From positions 1-64,000 of the forward strand of contig UQQM01000003.1 in the NCBI GenBank assembly GCA_900543205.1: a stretch of DNA of 64,000 nt, in the 5' to 3' direction. The position numbers and the translations under genes were made by a program. Source of the stretch: an uncultured Bacteroides sp. Its GTDB lineage: Bacteria; Bacteroidota; Bacteroidia; Bacteroidales; UBA932. This document shows, in pieces, positions 38,501-45,393 of the stretch. Position 1 is the first letter of the stretch; each line of letters begins with the position of its first letter. The notes under the pieces are model-generated. The model did no database searches. It had not been told where the DNA came from and saw nothing but the letters and a program-made list of their open reading frames with translations.

Positions 38501-38919
38501 TGCTCGAGGACCGCAAGGGCAAGTTCGTCTGCATCGCCGCAGGCTACACCCGCGAGATGCAGCAGTTCCTCGACTCCAACTCCGGACTCAAGTCGCGCTT
38601 CAACAAGTCCATCAACTTCGAGGACTACAACGCGGACCAGCTCATGGACATCTTCAGGCTCAACTGCCGCAAGGAGGGCTACACCATAGACCCTGAGGCC
38701 GAGAAGCTGCTCGTGCAGAAGTTCTCCGACATCTATGCCAACCGGAGCTTCGACTTCGGCAATGCCCGGGAGGTGCGCAACATCTTCCGCGAGGTCAAAT
38801 CGGCCGCCGCAAGGAGGGCGAACGCCCGCATGGCGGAGCTCGTGGCGGGAGGCATGGACAAGACCGAAGCATACAGGCAAGCACAACCCAAACTAATAAT
38901 CAAGGAGGACATACAATGA
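35551..38919 (+). CDS. Zinc-ribbon protein with four tandem AAA+ modules (CbxX/CfxQ type)
   Basis: The 1122-residue protein begins with a zinc ribbon (CQKCGQ and CKWCGT). Four P-loop modules follow. The first is divergent, with GNAGTGKI at 86-93 (Ile in place of the Thr/Ser that contacts Mg). The other three are close to CbxX proteins: GNPGTGKT at 339-346, 614-621 and 897-904, each with a Walker B of the form [IV]LF[IL]DEAY and an FGNAR[AE] block near the module end. CbxX ATPases remodel partner proteins (Rubisco activase CbbX; EccA in ESX systems). Here the tandem form suggests a built-in oligomer or partial ring. Overlaps the kinase gene by four bases. Confidence 0.88.
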   Translation: MRTCQKCGQPNRNEARYCKWCGTLLEAVAQPSAGGNSALPEAADFIAKDNILPTFRSFAARCEHASEFIQLSGGTSRPGLDCIITGNAGTGKIYLADQLCSLLYRYKISDGLKPKHVDAADWDGFNGKLDENLAKIKKGVLLVTNCQDLVGDNKNALDKLFARMRKGTDMPVVILCGLEDGFGNYIRSNKHVSSLFEFSFGLLPFNDAHLTSLCSSIITGKFRTSISPEAQKKLGLVFKKKFRDGLSGENGKLSCRLAEAYTLNKIERCGKNGPLEEADIPDEPFKELTEEEIFEKLDSFVGLKEVKDEIHSIINGIKREKRENPDAKVKLKSHFVFLGNPGTGKTTIARLFAEILNSLQVLPCGHLVEVTRKDLVSQYVGDTAQKTEQVINRAMGGILFIDEAYSLKQSDDDKFGQEAIDTLLPFLENRVGDFICIIAGYTREMTTFLRSNSGLDSRFKRKIDFKDYNGKELKTIFMNMVEKNKLSLDEESESKIDKYFERMYLSRTDTFGNARAVRNVFDACISRQNSRIVDLAGDEYRKQKNLIIWKDIVGDEESEDISVDQVMKELDQFVGMASVKAAIKNLAEEMRFQRRRMEFGGKASIRPVNIILTGNPGTGKTTVARVLGKLFKAMGICSTDRVIEKSRKDIVGRYANESDKEMDKAVNEAMGGVLFLDEAYTLAPFDDMGHCNDSEGLKALERLMTRMENDRGKFVLVCAGYKDEMGNLMKANPGFQSRFTHNINIDDYSPEELTEIFRRNCEGQGYKLADGVLEKALSAFRKIVAEKSGKSFGNAREARNMLDECLGKLGTRVNALPDSEITRDSFFTILPEDIPYEEPKVVSEEECMAELNSLIGLDGVKEEIRLMIEELRQQKLEAEINGTDFKGVKGDHYLFLGNPGTGKTTVARLMGNMLHSLGVLPRPDVIEVSRSDLVAGYSGQTAPKTREVVNKAMGAILFIDEAYSLIQGPHDNFGTECVSELLKLLEDRKGKFVCIAAGYTREMQQFLDSNSGLKSRFNKSINFEDYNADQLMDIFRLNCRKEGYTIDPEAEKLLVQKFSDIYANRSFDFGNAREVRNIFREVKSAAARRANARMAELVAGGMDKTEAYRQAQPKLIIKEDIQ

Positions 38920-39737
38920 GCAAGCAGGACATTTTCAAGGCGCTGGATTCCCTCGTCGGGCTGCAGAGTGTCAAACATGAGATACGCGAAATCGTAAATG
39001 AACTCGCAATCCAGACGTGTACAGGGTCAGTCCAGGCAGGTCTGGTGACAAGGAACTATGCGTTCATCGGCAACCCCGGCACCGGGAAGAGCACCGTGGC
39101 CGAAATCTTCGGCAGGATACTCAAGGACATCGGCGCCCTTCCGGAAGGACAGGTCGTGACCGTGACCCGGGCGGACCTTGTCGGCAGCTATGTCGGGGCT
39201 TCGGGGCAGAAGACCCGACAGGCAGTAGAAAAGGCGCACGGGGGAATACTCTTCATCGACGAGGCTTTTTCACTCCAGTTTGGAGACGACGACGTGTTCG
39301 GACAGGAGGCTCTCGACACCCTGCTCTACCTCATGGAGACCCGCAGGGGAGATTTCGTCTGCATATTCTCCGGCTGTCCCGAGGAGACGAAACGCTTCCT
39401 GGACTCGCTCCCCGGCCTGAAGTCACGTATCGGAAGGATACTGATGTTCGAGGATTTCACGCCTTCCGAGCTGATGGAGCTCTTCATGAAAATGAAAGGG
39501 ATATTGCCCATGGACCCCGAGGCCGGGCAGCTGCTGGCGGACAAGTTCGAAAGGATGTATGCGGAACGCGGTCCGGACTTCGGCAATGCCCGCATGGTTA
39601 AAAACCTGCTGAAGGAAATCGAGACCAGAATGCGCTCGCGAGACATTTCGGGCGGCCTGTCCGACGGTGCCGGCTTCAATGAACTTATTGACCATGTGTT
39701 CTCAAATTTCAGAATAACAAAAGAAGACATAATATGA
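38916..39737 (+). CDS. Single-module CbxX-type AAA+ ATPase
   Basis: The 273-residue protein is one CbxX module: GNPGTGKS at 52-59, Walker B GILFIDEAFSL, and FGNARMVKNLL near the end. It starts without a zinc ribbon and overlaps both neighbours by four bases. It likely co-assembles with the four-module protein upstream. The cysteine in CIFSGCPEET replaces the AGYTREM segment of the others, a possible change in the pore or sensor region. Confidence 0.88.
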   Translation: MSKQDIFKALDSLVGLQSVKHEIREIVNELAIQTCTGSVQAGLVTRNYAFIGNPGTGKSTVAEIFGRILKDIGALPEGQVVTVTRADLVGSYVGASGQKTRQAVEKAHGGILFIDEAFSLQFGDDDVFGQEALDTLLYLMETRRGDFVCIFSGCPEETKRFLDSLPGLKSRIGRILMFEDFTPSELMELFMKMKGILPMDPEAGQLLADKFERMYAERGPDFGNARMVKNLLKEIETRMRSRDISGGLSDGAGFNELIDHVFSNFRITKEDII

Positions 39738-40357
39738 AATGCCCGTTTTGCCAGAGCATAATCGAAGACGACAGCCGCTGGTGCGACCAATGCGGTAAGG
39801 AACTGATGTTCTGCCCCTCATGCCGCGTACCCCGCAAGGGCAGTTCATGCCCCGCCTGCGGCGAACTGCTCGTCGGCGGGAACCGGTTTTTCGCTTCCGG
39901 GCTTCCTGACGGCCAGAAAGTCCCCGCCGGAGCCACGGCATCACCCGCACCCGCTCCTGCCGCCGCACCGTCGCCCACACCCGCAGCTGCGGCCGGCTCC
40001 ACCATCGCTACACCAGGCCCCATGCCTTCGCCCACCGCCACGCTGGCCGAACCCGCAGCTGCGGCCACTCCCGGACTGTTCCTGTCAGGGAACGGCATGA
40101 GGCTCGCCGTAAGGGAAGGCGTCTTCGGACGCAAGGGAGGCGTATTCCCCGAACTTTCATCCTGCGGATACATCTCCGGAACGCACGGGGAGCTGAAGTT
40201 CTTCCCCAACGAGGACTGCTGGGGAATCAGAGACTGCGGCTCCACCAACGGAACCTTCATCAACGGCAACCGCCTTGAGAAGAACAAGTGGTACACTCTA
40301 AAGGCAGGATACCGCCTGCGCATCGCCACTCTCGACTTCAACGTAGAACAAGCATAG
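39734..40357 (+). CDS. Zinc-ribbon / FHA-domain protein
   Basis: The 207-residue protein has two N-terminal zinc ribbons (CPFC...CDQC and CPSC...CPAC, residues 3-44), a flexible Pro/Ala linker (about 60-110) and a C-terminal FHA domain (about 115-205). The FHA phosphothreonine-binding residues are present: Arg in FGRKGG, Ser and His in SGTHGE, Asn in GSTNGTFING. FHA domains read phosphothreonine, so this is the likely reader of the kinases encoded at 31490 and 42574. The linker contains GSTIAT, the same motif that repeats in the membrane kinase. Overlaps its neighbour by four bases. Confidence 0.9.
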   Translation: MKCPFCQSIIEDDSRWCDQCGKELMFCPSCRVPRKGSSCPACGELLVGGNRFFASGLPDGQKVPAGATASPAPAPAAAPSPTPAAAAGSTIATPGPMPSPTATLAEPAAAATPGLFLSGNGMRLAVREGVFGRKGGVFPELSSCGYISGTHGELKFFPNEDCWGIRDCGSTNGTFINGNRLEKNKWYTLKAGYRLRIATLDFNVEQA

Positions 40358-40359
40358 CC

Positions 40360-41289
40360 ATGAGACTCGACATTTTCTGCATGTCCGACACGGGCTGCGT
40401 GCGGAGCGGCAACCAGGACATGGCCGCCGCTGGCCTCAACCTGATACGCGACGGACAGACGGGCTTCACCAGGACAATAGGCGAAGCTGACAACTTCCTG
40501 CTTCTGGTCGCAGACGGAATGGGCGGCCACCAGCATGGCGAGATGGCAAGCAGCTACGCGCTGGAAGAACTCAGGGCCGTGATACTCGACCGGGACCGCG
40601 ACTGGAGCGACCCGGGGAGGCTGCTCACTGAAGAGGCACTGCGGATAAGCACGGAGCTGAACCTCAAGTCCGCCGGAATGCAGCTCGAGAAACCCATGGG
40701 CTGCACTCTCACCGGCTTCGTCTGGGCCGGAGGCAGGACCATGCTCGTCAACGTCGGCGACAGCCGCAGCTACAGGCTGCGCGGAGGCATGCTCCGCAGA
40801 CTGACCCAGGACCAGACCCTCCACGAAAGGGACATGGTGCCGCTTCCTGCCGGCAAAGCGATATACAGCTGTATCGGAGGAGGCATCAGCCCGGAGACGG
40901 TAATCCAGGACTACGGGGACAAGCTGCTTCCCGGCGACAGGCTGCTGATATGCTCCGACGGGCTCACCGACATGGTCGGCGAGAACGACATCGAAGTATT
41001 CCTGGCCGAGGGCCAGCCCGCCCAGGCGGGAAGCCTGCTGGTGGAAAGCGCGAAGGCCGCCGGAGGGTTCGACAACATCAGCGTAATCGTGGCTGACATC
41101 CTTGGCGACGACCCCGGAACGGAGGAGACCGAACCCCTGGCCGCAGCGGAAGAATCCATCCAGGTCTTCCCCGGAAACGCCGCCGGCCCCGCCGAGGACG
41201 GCGCATTGCACGAAGTGACCGGCCCCGGAGAATCCTCGGAAGACATGTCGGAGGGAGACGCGCCCGAAGCCGGAGGCGAAAGCGAATGA
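40360..41289 (+). CDS. PP2C-family Ser/Thr protein phosphatase
   Basis: The start MRLDIFCMSDTG at 40360 follows the FHA gene by two bases. The 309-residue protein has the PP2C motifs GNQDM, VADGMGGH, NVGDSRSY, CSDGLTD and FDNISVI, including the metal-binding Asp residues. It is soluble and should remove phosphates placed by the operon's kinases. The last 50 residues form an acidic, Pro/Gly-rich tail beyond the catalytic domain. Kinase, FHA and PP2C in one unit make a closed phosphorylation circuit. Confidence 0.92.
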   Translation: MRLDIFCMSDTGCVRSGNQDMAAAGLNLIRDGQTGFTRTIGEADNFLLLVADGMGGHQHGEMASSYALEELRAVILDRDRDWSDPGRLLTEEALRISTELNLKSAGMQLEKPMGCTLTGFVWAGGRTMLVNVGDSRSYRLRGGMLRRLTQDQTLHERDMVPLPAGKAIYSCIGGGISPETVIQDYGDKLLPGDRLLICSDGLTDMVGENDIEVFLAEGQPAQAGSLLVESAKAAGGFDNISVIVADILGDDPGTEETEPLAAAEESIQVFPGNAAGPAEDGALHEVTGPGESSEDMSEGDAPEAGGESE

Positions 41290-41310
41290 CAAACTGAAAA
41301 CCACATAGGC

Positions 41311-42570
41311 ATGGACAATCTCGAAACCGTAAGGGCCCTCATCACCCTGAAGTGGGGCGAGGAGCTCGGCCAGCAGATCTACAACGCCCTCCAGGGCAAG
41401 GTCGTGGAGGTGCTGATCAAGAAGGCCAACATAATGCAGAACAGCAACTACTACAAGAACATCCTCGACGGGCACAGCTTCAAGGTCGGGCCGGACAACC
41501 TGTCCAACTACTGGAACATCTTCCAGGAAGTCAGGCGGACCACCGGCTTCAACGAGGACATAGACTTCTACATCACCGGAGACGCCACCATCAACGCGTT
41601 CTGCATACCTTCGGAAAAAGAGGGCCGCAGCCACATCCTCAACATCAACAGCGGGCTCATAAACATAATGAGCGACGACGAGCTGCGCTTCGTGATAGGC
41701 CATGAATTCGGCCATCTCATCGACAGTTCGCGCAAGACCATGGAGCTCATAAGCTTCATATATCCACAGGGCACCAACACTCCGGTCGCCCTCGTGAACA
41801 AGATACGCGTATGGCAGCAGCTCGCCGAAATCTCCGCCGACCGCTGCGGCTTCATAGCCTGCCGCGACCTGAGGGCCTGCATTTCCGCCTTCTTCAAGAT
41901 GTCATCGGGGCTAGATTTCGAGAAGATGGGGCTGAACTTCGAGAGCTTCATCGAGGACAACAGCCGCAAGCTCAAGACCTTCAGCGAGTCCGGGGGCCTG
42001 AACCTGGCCACGCACCCCAACAACCTCATAAGGATAGAGGCCCTCAAGGCCTTCTCGGAATGCGGCGCTTTCCGCGAGCAGGGCGGACTGACCCCTGACG
42101 AGCTCAACGACAGGATGCTGCCCCTGGTCAACCTCCTCGGCAGGCTCAGCGACAACGAGCTCGAATACGACATAGCCAACTATGCCGCCACGATGGGCCT
42201 GATTCTCGGCGACCTTGACGGGAACCTCGATGAAGAAGAGGTCAAGATGATACTCAATTCCATCTCCAGAGTACACCTCTTCCCCATGGACATCCTCGTG
42301 GAATATTCCAAGATGGACAGGGAGAAGATTTTCGAAATATGCGCAACGAGCTTCAACAGGATACTGGAGACCCACCCGGAGATGCGGGTCGAACTGCTCA
42401 AATATACGATAGGGCTGGTGCTCACCGACAACGACATCAACGAGAGGGAGGTGGAATTCGTGTTCGATTTCGCCAGCAGCAGCCTGGGATTCAGCGAGCA
42501 GGAGATTGCGCAGCACTTCGCCGCGGCGATCCAGGCCAACTTCAACCCCTCACTGCTTTCAATAGGATAA
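41311..42570 (+). CDS. M48-type metallopeptidase with possible TerB-like C-terminal domain
   Basis: The 419-residue protein has the zinc motif HEFGH (His131-His135) and a third ligand Glu173 in EISADRCGF, the pattern of M48 peptidases. Unlike HtpX or Ste24 types there is no membrane segment, so it is cytoplasmic. Residues about 285-415 are helical, with acidic repeats DLDGNLDEEEV and LTDNDINEREVEF. These resemble the metal-binding helices of TerB domains known from tellurite/stress-response clusters, but I cannot confirm this by eye. The target could be a partner in the same operon. It is 21 bases after the PP2C gene. Confidence 0.8.
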   Translation: MDNLETVRALITLKWGEELGQQIYNALQGKVVEVLIKKANIMQNSNYYKNILDGHSFKVGPDNLSNYWNIFQEVRRTTGFNEDIDFYITGDATINAFCIPSEKEGRSHILNINSGLINIMSDDELRFVIGHEFGHLIDSSRKTMELISFIYPQGTNTPVALVNKIRVWQQLAEISADRCGFIACRDLRACISAFFKMSSGLDFEKMGLNFESFIEDNSRKLKTFSESGGLNLATHPNNLIRIEALKAFSECGAFREQGGLTPDELNDRMLPLVNLLGRLSDNELEYDIANYAATMGLILGDLDGNLDEEEVKMILNSISRVHLFPMDILVEYSKMDREKIFEICATSFNRILETHPEMRVELLKYTIGLVLTDNDINEREVEFVFDFASSSLGFSEQEIAQHFAAAIQANFNPSLLSIG

Positions 42571-42573
42571 CGC

Positions 42574-44595
42574 ATGCACGAGAAGTTCCTGTTCAGCAAA
42601 GGCTTCGAGGTATTCAGCCTCGAGGAGTACACGGTGGCCAACCCCATCGCCAAGAGAGACTATGCCGAAACCTACAGGCTGGCGCGCAAGAGAGACGGCA
42701 GGCCCTTTCTGATGAAGGTCTACATCCCTGCGGAGATGCCCGTTGAGCTGAAGTTCAACCAAGAGCCAAGACTGCTCGCCTACCTCAACAGCTCAGGCAT
42801 ATCCGCCAGCCTCTCGACAGCCTCATGGGGCGAATTCCATTCGGACGACGGCAGGGTGTTCCCTTTCGTGATCTCGGACTATTTCGAACACGGGATGCTG
42901 TCGGACAGGCTGCTCACCGGCGGAGCGATGGACGCTCCCGAAGCCGTAGGCCTGTGCCTTGACATCGTAAGCTCCCTGCTGGGCATGCGGACGCCTAAGG
43001 GAGGCAACTTCGTACACTGCGACATCTGCCCGGAGAACATAATGTTCGGCCGCGACGAGAACGGAGACCTGCGGGCCCATCTTATCGACAACGACCACAT
43101 CAGGCATATCGACGCCGGAGTCGTGCCGGAGAACTGGTTGGAGGACGTGGACCTCAGATACACGGCGCCCGAGGCCTTCACACGCGAAGAAGCCTTCCCG
43201 AATTCCGACATATATTCGCTCGGGGTCATACTCCACGAATGCTACTACGGCCGCTATCCCTGGGACTTCAACGCCGACTCCTACCGCAAGGCAGGGCCCG
43301 GCGGAAAGATGGGGATTCTCATGCACGCCCGCAACGCCGACCCGGTGAAGGAGAGAGGGGGAAGGAATATCCGCGAGGGGGATCCGCATGGGCCCGTCGT
43401 GGACGAGCTCGTGAAGGAATTCACCATCTTCGACTACGACGAATACGAAGAGACGAGGGAGCTCAGGCCGTCGCTGCTGTCGGCATGGCAGATGCTGCTT
43501 GCCGCAAAGACGGTCATGGCCTCGCCCGAGAAAACCGGCGGCACTGAACTGCAGGCCTACTTCAACATGGTGAATTCTAGATACGGAGACATTTTCGCCG
43601 ATGCCGGCGCCGAAGCCCCGATGCATTCCGGAGAAAGTCCGTCCGCCACGGAGAACCCCGGCCCGGCCCAGGAAATCGCGGGCTCCGCAACCGACGATTC
43701 GGAGTTCACCAACGCCGAACTCGGATATACCCCGCTCGTGAAGATGCACGACCCCGCTGCGAGAGGATTCATGGATGTGGCGGGCATGGACAAGCTCAAG
43801 GAGGAGATGCAGAAAAAGCTGCTGTATTTCCTGAAGAACCCTTCGCTTGCCCGTGAATACAAGATAGACCTGCCCAACGGCATGCTGCTCTACGGGCCTC
43901 CGGGCTGCGGAAAAACCTTTTTCGCCGAAAAGCTGGCCGAGGAGAGCGGCTTCAACTATGCCCTCGTCAAGGCCTCGGACCTCGGCTCCACCTGGGTGCA
44001 CGGCGGACAGGGCAAGATAGGCATGCTCTTCAAGGAAGCCAGGGCCAAGAGCCCCTGCATAATCTGCCTCGACGAGTTCGACGCCTTCGCCCCCAGGAGG
44101 GAGACCATCTTGAACTCCAGCCTCTCCGGAGAGGTCAACGAGTTCCTGAGCCAGCTCAACAACTGCGGGCGGGACAGGATTTTCGTGATAGCCACGACGA
44201 ACAACCCCGACATCATCGACCCGGCGATGCTGCGCTCCGGCAGAATCGACCGCTGCATATTCATACCCGCCCCCGATGCACAGGCGAGGAGGGCGGTCTT
44301 CAGGCTCTGCGTCGAGAAGCGGCCCCACGATGAAGACATAGACTACAGGCAGCTCGCCGCCAGGACGGAAGGCTACGTGACCAGCGACATCTGCGGCATA
44401 GTCAACGATGCCGCCATGAACGCCGCCTATGCCAGGACCGGCATCTCCCAGGCCATGCTGCTCCAGGCCATAGACAACTGGAAGCCGACTGTGAACCGGG
44501 ACCAGCTGGCAAGGCACGAGGAAATCCGGCGCAGGATGGAGTCCGACTTCGCCACGGAAATACCCATAGCACTCAATGACAAGATACTCAACTGA
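42574..44595 (+). CDS. Protein kinase-AAA+ ATPase fusion
   Basis: The 673-residue protein joins two enzymes. Residues about 15-320 are a kinase fold with Lys48 in FLMKVY and His148-Cys-Asp150 in HCDICPENIMF. The DFG position reads IDNDH (Asp172 or Asp174), so the metal-binding site is altered and it may be weak or a pseudokinase. After a linker (about 340-400), residues about 405-640 form a classical AAA+ domain of the VCP/FtsH/spastin group: GPPGCGKT 441-448, Walker B LDEFDAF (Asp500-Glu501) and the second region of homology with ATTNNPDIIDP and RSGRIDR (arginine finger). It lies three bases after the peptidase gene. I know no characterised protein with this layout. Confidence 0.85.
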   Translation: MHEKFLFSKGFEVFSLEEYTVANPIAKRDYAETYRLARKRDGRPFLMKVYIPAEMPVELKFNQEPRLLAYLNSSGISASLSTASWGEFHSDDGRVFPFVISDYFEHGMLSDRLLTGGAMDAPEAVGLCLDIVSSLLGMRTPKGGNFVHCDICPENIMFGRDENGDLRAHLIDNDHIRHIDAGVVPENWLEDVDLRYTAPEAFTREEAFPNSDIYSLGVILHECYYGRYPWDFNADSYRKAGPGGKMGILMHARNADPVKERGGRNIREGDPHGPVVDELVKEFTIFDYDEYEETRELRPSLLSAWQMLLAAKTVMASPEKTGGTELQAYFNMVNSRYGDIFADAGAEAPMHSGESPSATENPGPAQEIAGSATDDSEFTNAELGYTPLVKMHDPAARGFMDVAGMDKLKEEMQKKLLYFLKNPSLAREYKIDLPNGMLLYGPPGCGKTFFAEKLAEESGFNYALVKASDLGSTWVHGGQGKIGMLFKEARAKSPCIICLDEFDAFAPRRETILNSSLSGEVNEFLSQLNNCGRDRIFVIATTNNPDIIDPAMLRSGRIDRCIFIPAPDAQARRAVFRLCVEKRPHDEDIDYRQLAARTEGYVTSDICGIVNDAAMNAAYARTGISQAMLLQAIDNWKPTVNRDQLARHEEIRRRMESDFATEIPIALNDKILN

Positions 44596-44598
44596 ACC

Positions 44599-45393
44599 AT
44601 GAACATTGTGAATATGAATAAAATCACAGCCGCCGCGGCCCTGCTCGCCGCAAGTTTCTGCCCGGAACCTTTCTGCCATGCGGCGGGCGATGAAGGAAAC
44701 GCCGGGGAACTCATAGTCGTAGCCCACAGGGGCGGCGCCCATCTCGGCCCGGAGAACTCCCTGGGCTGCATCGAGCTGGGCATGGAGGCCGGCGCGGAAT
44801 GGATAGAAGTCGACGTGCATCTCTCGGCCGACCGCGAGATAGTGGTATGCCACGACCCGACCGTGGACCGCACCACCGACGGCAAGGGCGAGATAAGCGC
44901 CATGAAGTATTCCGAGCTGCGCAAGCTCAGGTTGCTGGACAGGGACGGCAAGCCCACCGACGAGCACCTTCCAACCCTCGAGGAAGTGCTCAGGCTCATC
45001 GACGGGCGAGCATCGCTGCTGCTCGAAATCAAGTACTCGGAATCCTCGCTGCCCGGAATCGAGCAGGCCTGCATAGACTGCATACGCCGTCTCGGGGCCG
45101 AGGACAGGGTGATAATCCAGTCGTTCGACGATGAGGTGGTGATAAGGACGCACGAGCTCGCCCCCGACATCCGGGTCGAGAAGCTGCTGTCTTCCGCCAA
45201 GGACTTCGACTTCGGGAAGTACAGTTTCGCCGCCTCGTTCAACATAAACTACAAGGCTGCTACAAGGGAATTCGTGGACATGGTCCACAGCCTCGGCAAG
45301 GAAGTCAAGGTATGGACACTCGATGAATATGACGCCGAACTCGTGAAGATGGTCGACGGGGTCATAACCGACGACCCTGGAATATTCCTATGA
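44599..45393 (+). CDS. Exported glycerophosphodiester phosphodiesterase, copy 1
   Basis: The 264-residue protein has a signal peptide (about 1-29) followed by a TIM-barrel GDPD domain. It shows VAHRGGAHLGPENSL, IEVDVHLS (metal-binding Glu-x-Asp), CHDPTVDRTTDGKG and the late KVWTLDEYD with VITDDPGIFL. Such enzymes cut glycerophosphodiesters into glycerol-3-phosphate and an alcohol in the periplasm. It differs from its neighbours in being exported, and is a paralogue of the gene at 49433. It overlaps the following STAND-like gene by four bases. Confidence 0.9.
   Translation: MNIVNMNKITAAAALLAASFCPEPFCHAAGDEGNAGELIVVAHRGGAHLGPENSLGCIELGMEAGAEWIEVDVHLSADREIVVCHDPTVDRTTDGKGEISAMKYSELRKLRLLDRDGKPTDEHLPTLEEVLRLIDGRASLLLEIKYSESSLPGIEQACIDCIRRLGAEDRVIIQSFDDEVVIRTHELAPDIRVEKLLSSAKDFDFGKYSFAASFNINYKAATREFVDMVHSLGKEVKVWTLDEYDAELVKMVDGVITDDPGIFL

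Noticed and set aside
42823..45288. Very long minus-strand open frame opposite the kinase-AAA+ and GDPD genes
   Set aside because: It is the mirror of genes with clear catalytic motifs; the translation is rich in His, Val, Gly and Arg with no domain. The same holds for other long antisense frames at 32522-34588, 46254-47978, 48081-49274, 4890-6410 and 18534-20597.
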